Below are positions 1 to 10,768 of a stretch of 64,000 bases of DNA, in pieces (position 1 is the stretch's first letter; the number at the start of each line of letters is the position of its first letter). Under the pieces are notes generated by a model. That model worked only from the letters and a program-made list of their open reading frames with translations, searched no databases and had not been told where the DNA came from. Source of the stretch: Adiantum capillus-veneris (Eukaryota; Streptophyta; Polypodiopsida; Polypodiales; Pteridaceae). A program made the translations under genes and the position numbers. The DNA lies in NCBI GenBank assembly GCA_014529385.2, contig CM043953.1, forward strand, positions 89,210,342 through 89,274,341. The letters run 5' to 3'.

Positions 1-960
1 ACAACCCAACAAAGATGAAGACCCGTCATGTCACAGACGACATGGACGAGGAGGAGGGGAGTGTTGACAGCGGAACACGAGAAAGCCGTTTTTTGTATCA
101 TTTAATTTGACAAACTCAATGTAATTATTTTTCGGGACCCAACCGATTTCCAAATTTTAACTTAGTAAATATGCGGATTAGCCGAACCCAAAGTAGACAG
201 TAGGAGGTAGTTTTGATAAGTCAGAACCTCCAAGGCTGAGATATAAAAGCCAATTTTTGTAACCCTAAGGACAACTTTTGAATTAACCATCTTTTGAGCT
301 CAACTAAGTGTGTCGTGACTGTGTATTTTGTGTGAGGGAGTGAATGAGGTCTTCTTCTACTCTCTACGCACACTACGGACGCTACATTGCAAAGGCGACT
401 ACACCATCTTGTTAGCATCGGCGAGAGCTACGTTTCAATGCCAACCTTGCACGATTCGGGTCTCTTTCGCAAAGAGCTCTTCCACGAGCTTCAAAGTGAG
501 TTTTCTCTTTGATCGTGTATCCGTTTTGTGATTGCTATATTTCATTGCGTTCATGGCAAGTTGAACTACGCTTTACGCTTAAACACGTTGAGAATCAGTG
601 ACCTGTAATTTTTGGTTTGTCTCCATGCACGTTTTTCGTACCAAGTGTTTGCAAGTAGTAAGTTGGGTGAGAGACTTTAGGGTAGTATCCTCTAGGTGTG
701 TAGAGGTCATTCCTTGAGTTTCCTAATGATTCGACAATGTTAGGTCATGTTTTGGAGAGCGTAGCCGTCGTAGGTAAGATAGCGGTTGTGCATACATAGT
801 GTGCTTTAAGTTGATTTCCCTTGGTAGTAATTGTCTCAATTTGGACTTGAAAATCACCACTGATCACACATATAGTCATTTTTAGAGTCTCCAAACTTGG
901 TTTTGGGATTTTCATTAGCTTTTATGGATCCAAATTAATTGGGATTGCACAAAAGCTTCA
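1..960 (+). mobile_element. 3' end of an LTR retroelement and LTR-like sequence
   Basis: A purine-rich run (about 48-61, AGGAGGAGGGGAG) is followed by TGTTGACAG at 62, the usual order of polypurine tract and LTR start. A TATA-like ATATAAAA at about 241 would fit the promoter of that LTR. No reading frame can be traced in the 61 bases to the left, and I cannot fix the 3' end of the LTR, so the right limit is nominal. A second, similar junction occurs near 1440-1480. Confidence 0.4.
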
Positions 961-1012
961 ATGGCACAAGAGTATCCATGTCATGTGGAGATATATATTT
1001 TCCATGTGTAAT

Positions 1013-1180
1013 GTTAGGTATCGCGATACTTAAGTGCTTGCCCAATTTCACTTTTACTAGTTTGTGTATTCTCCAATGTACTTAATCATGTTTTGTGTAT
1101 GTTAATTATCGATACTTAAGTGCTTGCCAAAATTTTTACTAGTTTTGTGTATTCTTCCATGTACTTAAACATGTTTTGCA
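1013..1180. repeat. two-unit tandem duplication (~85 bp units)
   Basis: Units 1013-1100 and 1101-1180 share GATACTTAAGTGCTTGCC, then ACTAGTTTTGTGTATTC and a following ATGTACTTAA run, with small indels. The duplication is local and diverged. No gene is visible around it; 1181-2090 is otherwise AT-rich without recognisable content except the retroelement-like junction near 1440-1480. Confidence 0.6.
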
Positions 1181-2093
1181 TTGAAAAGATAAACTTTGGA
1201 ATGATGTTCATCATTCATTTGGTGGGAAAAAAATCCATGGAAAAAGGGTCACTAACTTTTGAATTTTAGTTTTTTTGACATCTAATCACTGTAGGAACAA
1301 CGCTTGGGACCAACAAAAACATACCAAAGAAGAAATTACTCAATGAAAGGATAGTAGGTCTAAAACCATTCCAATTGAAAAAGAGTATTGAAAATGCTCA
1401 CTCAAAGACTAGAAGCCAGCAAACCAGTTTTAGATTGCCATGTCATGGGATGACATGGACTATGAAGGAGGGAATGTTAGTTGCTTGTCTTTAACATATG
1501 CAATTGAAAATGAGATTCCATATTTGTTGTGTCTATGATTATACTTATTGTTTTTATGAGCGTATATGAGAGCTCATGTTGATTAGATCGGGATCAATGA
1601 CTTCCAGTTCGTATTCACTTTGATCTACGACACTTAGGTTAACAATTTTATAAGCCATTTTGGCCAATAAATCTAGCACTGAGCATGTTGTGCACTTCTG
1701 TCTACTGATATGTTTTATCTACTTATATATCTCTCGTGTGAAGTATGTTTTTGATTCCGAGTTCGACTATGCACTACCAGATGAAAGCTCTACACATCAA
1801 CGTAAGTCACTCGTCACCATATTTTTATATATTGGGTGTGGCATAGAAGTCCACATTGGCTACCTATAGGATTCCAATCTGCCTTTACTTCTATCTTGCT
1901 CTATCCCTTCCTGCAAAACCATCGAACAATACTACCCATTCTCTGAGATTTACGGTGCACTCCACATGCATGGAAATTTCTTTTAGCTCTTCCCAACTAT
2001 GAGCAAGCTATCGGAACAAGCCCTTCTTGAAGGAAGGATGAGTGAACAATCACTCAAATCACTAGGCCTGCCAAGAGATACACTACGAGCAAG

Positions 2094-2290
2094 CCTCTAG
2101 ACATGCTAGGTACGGTTGTTGTGGACATGTATGCCAAATGCTCGATTTGCAAAACACACAATCACTACTTGGCACATACAAAAGAGCAGCATTATGTCAT
2201 GAATGCATTTACAGCAGCAGGCTATGACGGAACCAGACCTTTTGGATCGAACATAACAATTTATGCGTGGATCCTAAAAGCATATGTAAG
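2094..2290 (+). pseudogene. pentatricopeptide repeat (PPR) gene fragment
   Basis: The plus frame reads LGTVVVDMYAKCSI, then about 25 codons on NAFTAAGYDG, then YAWILKAYVSA. These match the order of plant PLS-type PPR motifs: (L)VDMYAKC, then (W)NAMIAGY, then (YAW)ILKA. PPR proteins bind organelle RNA during editing, splicing or stabilisation. Only about one and a half motifs are visible. The frame stays open to 2702, but from 2290 on it overlaps a uniporter relic on the opposite strand and shows no PPR motifs, so this is a fragment. There is no start codon context or targeting peptide. Confidence rests on the MYAKC and ILKA signatures only. Confidence 0.5.
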
Positions 2291-2554
2291 TGCAAAGATA
2301 AGGACCTTGAATGCTTGTGTCCTAGAACTGTCTTGTTTCTTTGAACATGGATGGTTCACTGAGACTTGGTGGCATAAGGCAAGTGCAATTCTTTTAGCAA
2401 TATGGGCTAGACACGTCACCGATGAATACATGCATTTATTGTCACGACTTGGGGGTGTATCAGGGCTGAAAAACATGAGCTTACCGCCGCTACAAATTGG
2501 AACTTGCATGCTGTGTAGCTTATTCATAGTTACATGGAACGGGAAACGGAAGCC

Positions 2555-3070
2555 TGCTAGCACTGCAGAAGAGGTGACAAAGAAGGTAATGGGTTCCATT
2601 ACATCCCAGGAGAGATCCCAAAATGTGAGCCTGAAGAATAGAAGGGATTGTAATGACAATAAGCCGAATCCTGTCCATAGCATGCGTCTCACTTGTTTTT
2701 GAGCAACCTTGTCTATCTCCTCCGTCTCCTTCTCCAATTTCCGAAGCTCTTCTCTCCTCGGATCATTGTCTCCTGCCAATGATAATGGTAGTGCACCTGC
2801 TATGAGCTCTGCGACGTGTATGATGTCATGACTCCCAAGTGCAATACATATGACGACTCTCAATGTGCATGCGGGACCACATAATCCACTATGGGTGAAA
2901 TTCTCGTTGGAGAGGCTTCAGACCTCCACCTGTAGAACTTGAGAGCTTGAGAGCATCCACATAGGGCATGCAGTCCTAACCTGTAGAACGCAATCGCTTC
3001 TTCAAGTCCTCCATGTCCACAAGCTTCAACATTCGCCAGGCGCTCTTCATCCTGTATCCCTTTGGTGGGT
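2555..3070 (-). pseudogene. mitochondrial calcium uniporter (MCU) pseudogene
   Basis: The minus strand encodes the plant MCU pore region. DPRREELRKLEKETEEID (second coiled coil) is followed by QVRRMLWTGFG (first membrane segment), FFRLTFWDLSWDVMEP (the selectivity filter, WDVMEP) and ITFFVTSS. MCU forms the Ca2+ channel of the inner mitochondrial membrane. Further upstream on the same strand, LKLVDMEDLKKRL and DCMPYVDAL match the N-terminal matrix domain but are separated by an in-frame TAG and lie in a different frame from the pore exon, so at least one stop and one frameshift are present. After LAGF the expected GYAYFL...RDPTYQDF segment is absent, so the second membrane helix is truncated. 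No promoter or N-terminal exon is visible. The homology is clear and the copy cannot make a full channel. Confidence 0.75.
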
Positions 3071-3113
3071 CCTGAAGAATATGTGCCAGTATGCCACAGA
3101 GGTAAATGTTCAA

Positions 3114-3114
<1 letters not shown>

Positions 3115-3170
<56 letters not shown>
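3115..3170. repeat. (CT)n followed by (GT)n microsatellite
   Basis: About 21 CT units run directly into about 7 GT units. The compound CT-GT pattern recurs on a far larger scale at 15799-16095. Confidence 0.95.
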
Positions 3171-3509
3171 CCGAGTCGATTTGCAGCTGAGCTTTCGACT
3201 CTCGTGGCAGTTACAGCTCTCTATCTTTGCAAGTCTTTTCCTTGAAGTGTATAATGTGTAGAGTACACATTCTGGAAAAGAAATTGGGAGAAGAATCTTT
3301 ACGAGGTTCCCTTATGGTGAAGGATATGAATGACGACGCGGCAGGCAGACCAGCTGTCGAGTGTGGGCAGGCGACATCAGATCCGTCGGGCATGCACAGA
3401 GGATGGAAGAGAAGCTGGCTGGGAGCTGCAGCGCGACACGCGAGTTGGCGGTTTGGGGGGGGGGGGGGTAAGCTATTTTTTTTAATCGTGCAACTTCGGA
3501 AAAGCAGCA

Positions 3510-3600
3510 ACTCAACGTGCTTGCAATGGGAGGGTATTCATTTGCCTGGTGGGGGTTCGAATCCGTGCCACCCTTTTACTTGGGTAGTGAATCATGCACT
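3510..3600 (+). repeat. possible SINE-like fragment with a Pol III B box
   Basis: GGTTCGAATCC, a perfect B-box consensus, lies at about 3546-3556. A TTGCAATGGG resembling the 3' half of an A box lies about 30 bases upstream, which is tRNA-like spacing. I see no clean tRNA cloverleaf and no poly-A or T tail, so a SINE remnant is more likely than a tRNA gene. The stretch 3170-3510 holds nothing I recognise except a short poly-G run at about 3458-3468. Confidence 0.3.
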
Positions 3601-3863
3601 TGAGCGAATCTCAGAGAGCATTTGGCAGTTAATGAATAAAATAAGCGGTGAACGAGTAGTAAGGGGTACCCAATGATGAAAAAGCAAAAAATGGGGTCAT
3701 TAAGTTTAGAAGGAAAAGGGAAGGGTGAGAGTCGGACATTAGGCGACTTTGGAAAGTACATACATGGACTGGCATGCTATATCTCTCCAAACAATGTTTG
3801 CAGTGCAGTGGCATGGAGAGAGAGCACGAGGTGTGGCAAAAAAGCGGAGGTGTTTTTGGAAAT

Positions 3864-3865
<2 letters not shown>

Positions 3866-3914
<49 letters not shown>
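3866..3914. repeat. (CT)n microsatellite
   Basis: About 24 uninterrupted CT units. Open frames crossing it on both strands (Leu-Ser or Arg-Glu repeats) are artefacts of the repeat. No gene is visible in the flanks at 3600-4500. Confidence 0.95.
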
Positions 3915-3917
<3 letters not shown>

Positions 3918-4503
3918 GGTAGAGGAGTGCGCAGACCCATTTAGAGGTCTTGCGTTGTCTTGCATTGCTGACAAATGATCACCGTCTCTCCAACGCCTCG
4001 ACAACCATGCAAGATCATCGAATCAAAGCGGCCATGCAATGGTGGCATTCCTCTCGCTCTTTCTTTTATGCTGACCACAGTTCAACTACCTCTCTTCCTT
4101 GTCTTCGACCATCCCAGCCGCCAACCATTGCCAACCACTTCTCACTCTCTCACACGCGGATCTCCAACTTCCTACTCTCAGTTGGTCATGGCCACAAAAT
4201 GGCATGCAATCACATGCGCCCACTTCCCATCTCTTTCCCTCTCGTAGCTGGCGGTGCCTACACTCACCGAACACCCTATTTTTGACCAACACCCACAAGA
4301 GACTGTCAAAACTCTTTTGTCTCCCTCTCTCGGCGCAACCCGCCATGCACGACTGGAGCTGTAAAGCCACTAGTGGCACCAATCTCTTCAGGCTCTCACT
4401 GTATGGTAGATTTTTCTCCCCTGGATGCACTGGTTTTGCCAAAAATGACCCCACACCACCCAGAACCTCTTCGTCCTCCCTTTGTCGCGTGATGTGACGG
4501 ACC

Positions 4504-4505
<2 letters not shown>

Positions 4506-4588
<83 letters not shown>
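4506..4588. repeat. (CT)n microsatellite
   Basis: About 41 uninterrupted CT units. The apparent SLSLSL and REREREs frames across it are repeat artefacts. Confidence 0.95.
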
Positions 4589-4592
<4 letters not shown>

Positions 4593-4812
4593 AGACTACT
4601 TACATTGACGCAGCTCTGCAACGACCGTTGCAATACTTTCTGCGACACCGGCCGCAGTGGAGCACCATCGGGCATTCACGACAATGCTGATAATGATTTT
4701 AGCATGCAGATTTTAGGCTTTTGCCTTAGTTTCACACTTCACTTCATTTTATTTTTATACCCAGATATTGTGATTAGCTCCATCGAGATTGTATCATTTC
4801 ATTTCTCACTCT

Positions 4813-4838
4813 CCCCCCCCCCCCCCCCCCCCCCCCCC
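4813..4838. repeat. poly-C tract
   Basis: A run of about 26 C. The following 4840-6340 is AT-rich sequence (including ATT-rich 5100-5340) in which I see no gene, RNA or mobile-element signature. Confidence 0.95.
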
Positions 4839-6350
4839 ACGACAGTGACAGAAGTACAAACTGACAAAGCTCTTCGACAACCTGTGCAATACTCTCTCGG
4901 AAAACATTTTTCTCTTAACAATCTTTCACTTTACTTCATTTTATTTCTGTACCTGGATATTAAATTGGATCCACAAGGATTCTAGCTGATTGGTCTCATA
5001 AGAAATGTTGGCATTTGAGAACTATTACTATAACAATTCATTTCTCCCTCTCTCTTCGCCCCGCCATTGCGTTTTGGTAATTGCAATCAATAGTGTTATA
5101 TTTTTTATAGTTATAAACTATATTAGTATCATAATCAAACAATTGAATTTATTATTATTATTATTATAAATAATAAATTAAAATACAGTATATAGAGAAG
5201 GAGATAATTGTGTACAGTTTTATATATTTGATGTTATTGGTTAGAACTTAGATAAGTACTATGTTTATATAGTTTATTAGTAATTATGTAGTTGTTTATC
5301 ATATATCTAGTAAAATATGCTTATTAATTCTAACTATGCTATTTTGAGCAAGCTGACAGTGCGACCCATCTGTCTTGATTGTATTTTTTGCACACTATCC
5401 ATGGCCATTACTTGTGACCACACAAACACACCTACTGTATGAGTGTCTCATTAATGCACAAACTAGCATCGATCCTTGTGCGATCCTTATTCTTCTATTC
5501 CAACTAATTACACATTTACTTCCCTTAATTTTGACTAAGAAGGCTCTACCTCGTGTGGTTTGCATTATCTGACTTTCAAGGAATTATTTAGCCTAGTTTA
5601 TGTAATTTGTACACGCTGCAGACTCTCATACTACGTACCTAGTACAAGTTAAGAGAAGCTTAAGTTTTTGGTCTTGTCAGGCTTTTTCTTGATGCATATT
5701 CTTTTACATACTTTGACGTCTAACTGGAAATGTCTTATAGAGCAGGTACGGTCAAATTAATTTCACGTTGTTTTCTTTAGTTGTTGGATCAATCTACTGT
5801 TTATAGTATGTCCTTTGCATGATGTATGCTCGTGATACCATGACTAAACATTAGTATGCTCGTGATATCATGACTAAACACTAGCCAATGCCCTTTACAC
5901 AATTTTTTATTTTTTTTAAAAAAAATTAATACATTTTTTAATACAATATTAAGCACTTTAGAGATAACAGTTTGTGATATCAAGGGGCTGCTCCATTTAA
6001 AAACAAAAACAATCGAAAATATTTTAATTCCGTCTCACTTTCCAATCGATCCAAGGCTAATCATTGTAAACGACTTTTGCTAGTTACAGTTGTCTCCTAC
6101 TTGTACCTCTCTCCCCACACACAAACTAGTACATATTTCAGATGCAGTACATCATCCACATCATCCAGAGTCTAATGATTTATAGAGAGCAAACAGCTAC
6201 TCACATCAACCGAGGTGCCTTCAGTTAATGAATAACAATTTGTCAGTACTTTGTTACTCAACCTTATACTCCAATGTGGTATGAACCAAGTGGTACATTT
6301 TTTATGTTTTTATGCCATGTCTAGTCCATTGGTCACAGGCACACAGATTC

Positions 6351-6503
6351 GCCGATTTAGGCAGTGTGTAAATGCTCATCTTTGTGTAGACTTGCCGATT
6401 TAGTCATCACATTGATAAATTACAGATTCATGATTTTTACACAATACCAAATTGCATATTCGCCGATTTAGGCAGCACGTCGGGTGTAGATTCTCCGATT
6501 TAG
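6351..6503. repeat. four spaced copies of a GCCGATTTAG motif
   Basis: (G/T)CCGATTTAG occurs at 6351, 6394, 6462 and 6494, mostly followed by GCA. Spacing is irregular (43, 68 and 32 bases), so it is not a simple tandem repeat. Function unknown. The rest of 6340-6970 and 7390-7900 shows nothing recognisable. Confidence 0.5.
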
Positions 6504-6978
6504 GCAACACCGATCACAAAATCGTGCTACAGCAGATGGCCACCACTGTAACTGGTATGATTTTGTTACCCGAGTACATATTGAAAGTGATTTGGATTTG
6601 GACCTATCTTGTGCAATTGGAATTGGATTGGGATTTTGTATAAGATGATTTTTTCATGTCACGACACTAATTCTGGAATGGACAATGAGCTTGATGAGAA
6701 TTGATTATTGATGATGAGTGTGACCAATGATATCCTGATTCCTCAGGGTATGACACATACTGCTTATTCGAGTGGTATGGGACACTAGAATAGGTAGTAT
6801 GTGGATGACGGCAGGCATAATCAATATTGTTTACTTCCATGATTTTTTTCTTTTACTATGTAATATTTATGACAAATATTTCTAATCACTGTTTTTGGCT
6901 AGTATCTTTTGCAGATTTCTTATCTTTGCAACTGAGGACACTTGCTTTCCAATGGAGAAGTAATTATTTAGTGCAGGT

Positions 6979-7380
6979 GACAGGTGGAAAAGGCTAAGGC
7001 TTATGCTACATCTTTATGGACATTTCATTATTTAAATGCTCTTTATGAGCTAAAGCCATTTAAATCCGGCCGGCCAATGTGTATTCATTTTTGAGCATTG
7101 AAGAATCTATAAATAAATACGTGCAAGAGGGAAATGCTCACTCTTGCACGGGGAGAGATTGCACCCAGTGTTTGCGTTGCTCTTCTCCCCTCTCCTCTCT
7201 TCTCTCACACCATGCTAGCGTAGCACTCCACTCTAGGAGGTGCGTCTGCATGTGCGCTTTCTCTCTCTATCTCTCTTTGTTCGTGTATCACGCGATTATG
7301 CGCTTATGGGATTACCAGGTATGTCGATTATTCTGTTTTATGGTTTGCAGTGGGCTATTTCGGGTATTATGTAGGGCAGC
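6979..7380 (+). repeat. repeat X, copy a (dispersed repeat with an intron-like 3' part)
   Basis: This segment matches, in reverse orientation, the two tandem copies at 51861-52319 and 52332-52800. Shared landmarks in order are GACAGGTGGAAAAGGC, TGCTCTTTATGAGCT, AATCTATAAATAAATACGTG, CTCTTGCACGGGGAGAGATTG and a pyrimidine-rich stretch, with GTAGCACTCCACTCTAGGAG before an intron-like GTATGT...TTTGCAG. It looks like the promoter and 5' leader of a mobile or captured transcription unit. No downstream coding sequence is attached here. Confidence 0.6.
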
Positions 7381-7905
7381 CAGGCTTTCGAATGTAGCAA
7401 ACACAAACATTATTTAGCTTCAATCAGTAAAGGTCAATTTTTATGATAAAGTGCGAGCTCTTCTAATACTATCTTCATTGCCAAATAGTTGGGACAACCT
7501 TGTGATGGTCGTAAGTAACTCAATCTCTGGTATAAATACTCTCAAGTTTGATGATGTTGTGGGTGTTCCCTTAAGCGTAGTTTTTGAAAAAAAAAGTGAC
7601 TATATATATAAAGTGTTTAAGAGTTCTTGAAGGTGCTTGAGACAAAACTTGAACTCATTTACCAATACTAAAAACTAGTTACCTACGCCTAGAAAGTTTT
7701 TAAAGAGTGCTTCAGTGCAGATACACTATGCGCTAAAGTGATTTGATGGTGCTGGGAAATGTTCAATCATTACTTGAAAGTGGTAAGATAGTGCTTTCAG
7801 GAATTGTTGAAAAATAGCAATACGGATTCAAGACACCAAATAGCATGATGAGCGATGATTTCAGTACAAGAGATACACCAAAAAGTTTGCTTAGACGGAA
7901 AGTTG

Positions 7906-8127
7906 TGTTGGAATGTAGGCTAGGTGGCCGTGGGAAACCACCCTTACTTTATTTCTCCCTAATCAATATAGGGAAGGGAAGTGAGATAGTTTACTTACTC
8001 TCTCACTTTCCTCTCCACTAACCCACTCTATTGTGCAACTTCTCCTTCTTCCCCAATTCACCCTTACACACTCTCCCTTGCTAGTGCACCTGCGCACACA
8101 CGTATTTGCACCCACGCACACTCCACA
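7906..8127 (+). mobile_element. Copia-type 5' LTR (222 bp)
   Basis: The LTR starts TGTTGGAATG and ends CTCCACA; two bases later comes the primer-binding site. Pyrimidine-rich U5-like sequence precedes the end. No matching 3' LTR is present in the window, because a later insertion and truncation interrupt the element. The left limit is set by the TGTTGG start and is less certain than the right one. Confidence 0.65.
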
Positions 8128-8129
8128 AT

Positions 8130-8141
8130 TGGTATCAGAGC
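8130..8141 (+). other. primer-binding site, initiator tRNA-Met type
   Basis: TGGTATCAGAGC is complementary to the 3' end of plant initiator tRNA-Met, the standard first-strand primer for Copia elements. It lies two bases after the LTR end. The following 8142-9660 is the leader; I find no gene in it. Confidence 0.85.
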
Positions 8142-9660
8142 ACGGGAGGATCCCGCCGGCTACACATCGTTTGTACAGTCCTCCCTATTGAGGATGGAAC
8201 CCATGAGAGATTGAGAGCTCTGTAGACAGCCAGGGAGCTTGGCAAGCATCACACAGTAGAACCGAGCAAAGAATTGAAGCATTAAGAGGATTGTAGGAGC
8301 TTGCAAGCAAAGCAAATCGAGAAGGGGGGTCTATAGTCAAAGCTTGTGTGCAAAGCTTGGCTTTGTAAGAGAGTCAAAGAAAGTTGAGCTTGGAAAGGCT
8401 TGGGAAGGGTGGTGTATAACGCACACACACGCTCAGCAAGCAGATCGGGCAAGGATCCAAAGCAAGGAGAGCTTCGGAATATAAGCTAGTCGAAAGCATA
8501 TGTAGAGTCGGCATTTGTAGCAAGAAAATTGCAATTGAGCATATTCATGCTTGGAACTTAAATCTGATGGCAAGGAAATTGAGAGCATTTCGGGCAACGT
8601 GTACACAATTGAGCTAATTGGGCGGCACTGCAGAGCTGAAGCCGGAATCAAGCACTAAGGCCGTGAGCAAGCAGCGGGTAGCAGGGTCGTGACACAAACA
8701 CAATGTGTGTGTAAAGGAAGCTTAGTAGCACCCATCAATTGGTAAGTGAATTGTCGTTGTGTGGGGCTTGAGCGCGGTATGCAGCAGAGAGCATGGCAAC
8801 GTCAACAAAGGCATCGAGACACCAGCCAAAGTGCGACACCGACACGTAGTTTATAGGTTACAGGGGGTTTTTCAGCCTGTTCACACAGATTCTCTAGATT
8901 ACCAGACACAGCTCTTTCACAGGCGATTTGGCAGTCATTTTGACAGCGAATTCTCTGTGGACAGATGCGTTGATGGATGCATTTTGTTGTGAGCACACCT
9001 AGTGCTACTGAGCTCTTTTGAGAGCAGATATCCCCGCATGGATCACTTTTACTACATGCAGTAGTTCTTGGCACCTGTTTGAGCGCGGTTTACTCATGTA
9101 CGTTGAGATGCACACACTGCCCATTGTACTACGTGTGGGGCCGTTTTTGGCTATTTTGGCAGTTTTTCCCGGTCATTTCTGAGACTCGGACCAGAAGAGC
9201 CCTTTCTAAGAGTGTGGCTAGTGAATTTGTGTCTGCATTAGCCTTTGGAGGGTCGATAGCGTGAGGTTTTTTTTGAGTTGGGGTGTGCTCAAATGTTGAG
9301 ACACCTTCGGTGATACAGGTAGCTAGAGTTCCCCACTTTCGATACCCTTGCCATAATAAATGTATCTGGACGGCTTCATATGCTTTTGACGTCAAGTTGG
9401 TGATCACATTGGAAGTGAAAGTATCAGCTTTTGATGCCCAGTTAGTGAACTTGGCACATTTATGCCAATTTTTAGTTGAGTTTTGACTCCTCATACAAAA
9501 GAGACTCTGCCGGATTTCCTTCCTGCGAGTCGCGACTTTCATTATTGGCACTTTTGAGCCTATTTCGGTTGAAATTTTACTCCCGATACAAAGGTTACTA
9601 TGCCCAAATTTTTGCAGTTTCCGGCCATAGTTTGGCACCTTACAAACCCTCTTGTTAGTG

Positions 9661-10450
9661 ATGGCTTCTTCTTCAAAAAAGGAGGAGTATTTCATTCGCA
9701 AGTTCGATGGCAGCAACTTCACCATGTGGAAAGAGCGCATGAAAGATGTTTTGAAAAAAAAAGGCCTATCAGAAATCATTGAAAGAGCGTGCACGAGGTG
9801 ACTATGCGCAAGCTCAGTGGGAGTTTTTGGATGCGAGAGCCATGCTTACGATACTTCTACATCTAGCCGAGTCATTGTTCTTCACTATCATAAGTAAGAC
9901 AACAACCAAGGAACTTTGGGATAGCTTATGTTCAACATGGGAGAGCAAAAGTGCATCCAAAAAAGTTTTTCTCATGATGATAAAACTTATGAAGCTTAAC
10001 ATGAAAGAAGGTAGCACAGTTTCTGGTCACTTAAATGAGTTCAACTCCTTGTTCAGTCAGTTGACATCTCAGGGCTTTAAGGAGTTTGACTACAAACTCA
10101 AGTCTATATTCTTGTTATGCTCTCAACCCAGTTCATGGGACATCTTTTGCACAGCCATTAGCAATCCAGCTCCAACTGGCAAGTAAGTGTTCAATGACCT
10201 CACAAATGCGTTGCTCACTGAAGAAACGGCGTATATCTCTCGATGGTGCTAGTCATGGAGATGCATATATGACTGGCAGTTCAACGAAGGCAAGAGGCTG
10301 TGACAGGAACAAATACAGAAGCAAAAGTAGAGAGAAAATACTCGTAGTGCTAGCAGACACGGGTACTCAAGTAGAGACCGCAGTGCGAAAGATGTCGAGT
10401 GTTACTGTTACCGTAAGAAGGGCCATTACAAAAAGGATTATCACAGCTCC
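9661..10450 (+). pseudogene. Copia gag (UBN2-type capsid), frameshifted
   Basis: ATG at 9661 opens MASSSKKEEYF, then KFDGSNFTMWKERMKDVL, the typical N-terminus of plant Copia Gag. After an A9 run near 9752 the frame shifts and continues as DYAQAQWEFLDARAM, TTKELWDSLCSTW and MKLNMKEGSTVSGHLNEFN (UBN2 region). A TAA at about 10184 interrupts it. A degenerate zinc knuckle, CYCYRKKGHYKKDY, follows in another frame near 10400 with its last Cys replaced by Tyr. Gag would build the virus-like particle. Protease, integrase and reverse transcriptase are absent: the frame runs into a TA repeat (10479-10500) and then element copy 1. Confidence 0.8.
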
Positions 10451-10614
10451 TAAGAGATCAAAAAAACATGCAAAAAGATATATATATATATATATATATA
10501 TGCATATATGAGAGAGGGAGAGAGAGAGAGCTCCACAAGGGCCTTTTTGAGGAAGCTTTTTCAGGGAGCGTTTTTTTATTTTTAAAAATAATAATAAAAA
10601 TCTCCCTATAAAGC

Positions 10615-10755
10615 TGTCAGGACAATGGTAGGACCAGTCAGGGCCAAGGGCCAGGACGGACATGCAGTCAAGGGGGTCCCTATATTTAGAAGGCCAAGGG
10701 CCTATATAGGGCATGGTTGGGTGGTGATGAGCATGTCCAGTCCCCTTGTCTTACA
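10615..10755 (+). repeat. 5' LTR of copy 1
   Basis: TGTCAGGACA...CTTGTCTTACA, ending in TG..CA. It contains CCTATATAGGGC (about 10700), a likely TATA box for transcription starting within the LTR. Confidence 0.92.
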
Positions 10756-10756
10756 C

Positions 10757-10768
10757 TGGTATCAGAGC
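10757..10768 (+). other. primer-binding site of copy 1
   Basis: TGGTATCAGAGC, one base after the 5' LTR; complementary to initiator tRNA-Met. Confidence 0.9.

Noticed and set aside
2261-2540. Continuation of the uniporter frame beyond LAGF
   Set aside because: The frame stays open but shows none of the expected second helix or RDPTYQDF tail, so I ended the homology near 2555.
4086-4505. Overlapping 130-140 codon open frames on both strands
   Set aside because: No motif on either strand; low-complexity pyrimidine-rich DNA next to a CT repeat explains the lack of stops.
9129-9794. 221-codon minus-strand open frame
   Set aside because: It lies antisense to the Copia leader and gag start and has no recognisable domain.
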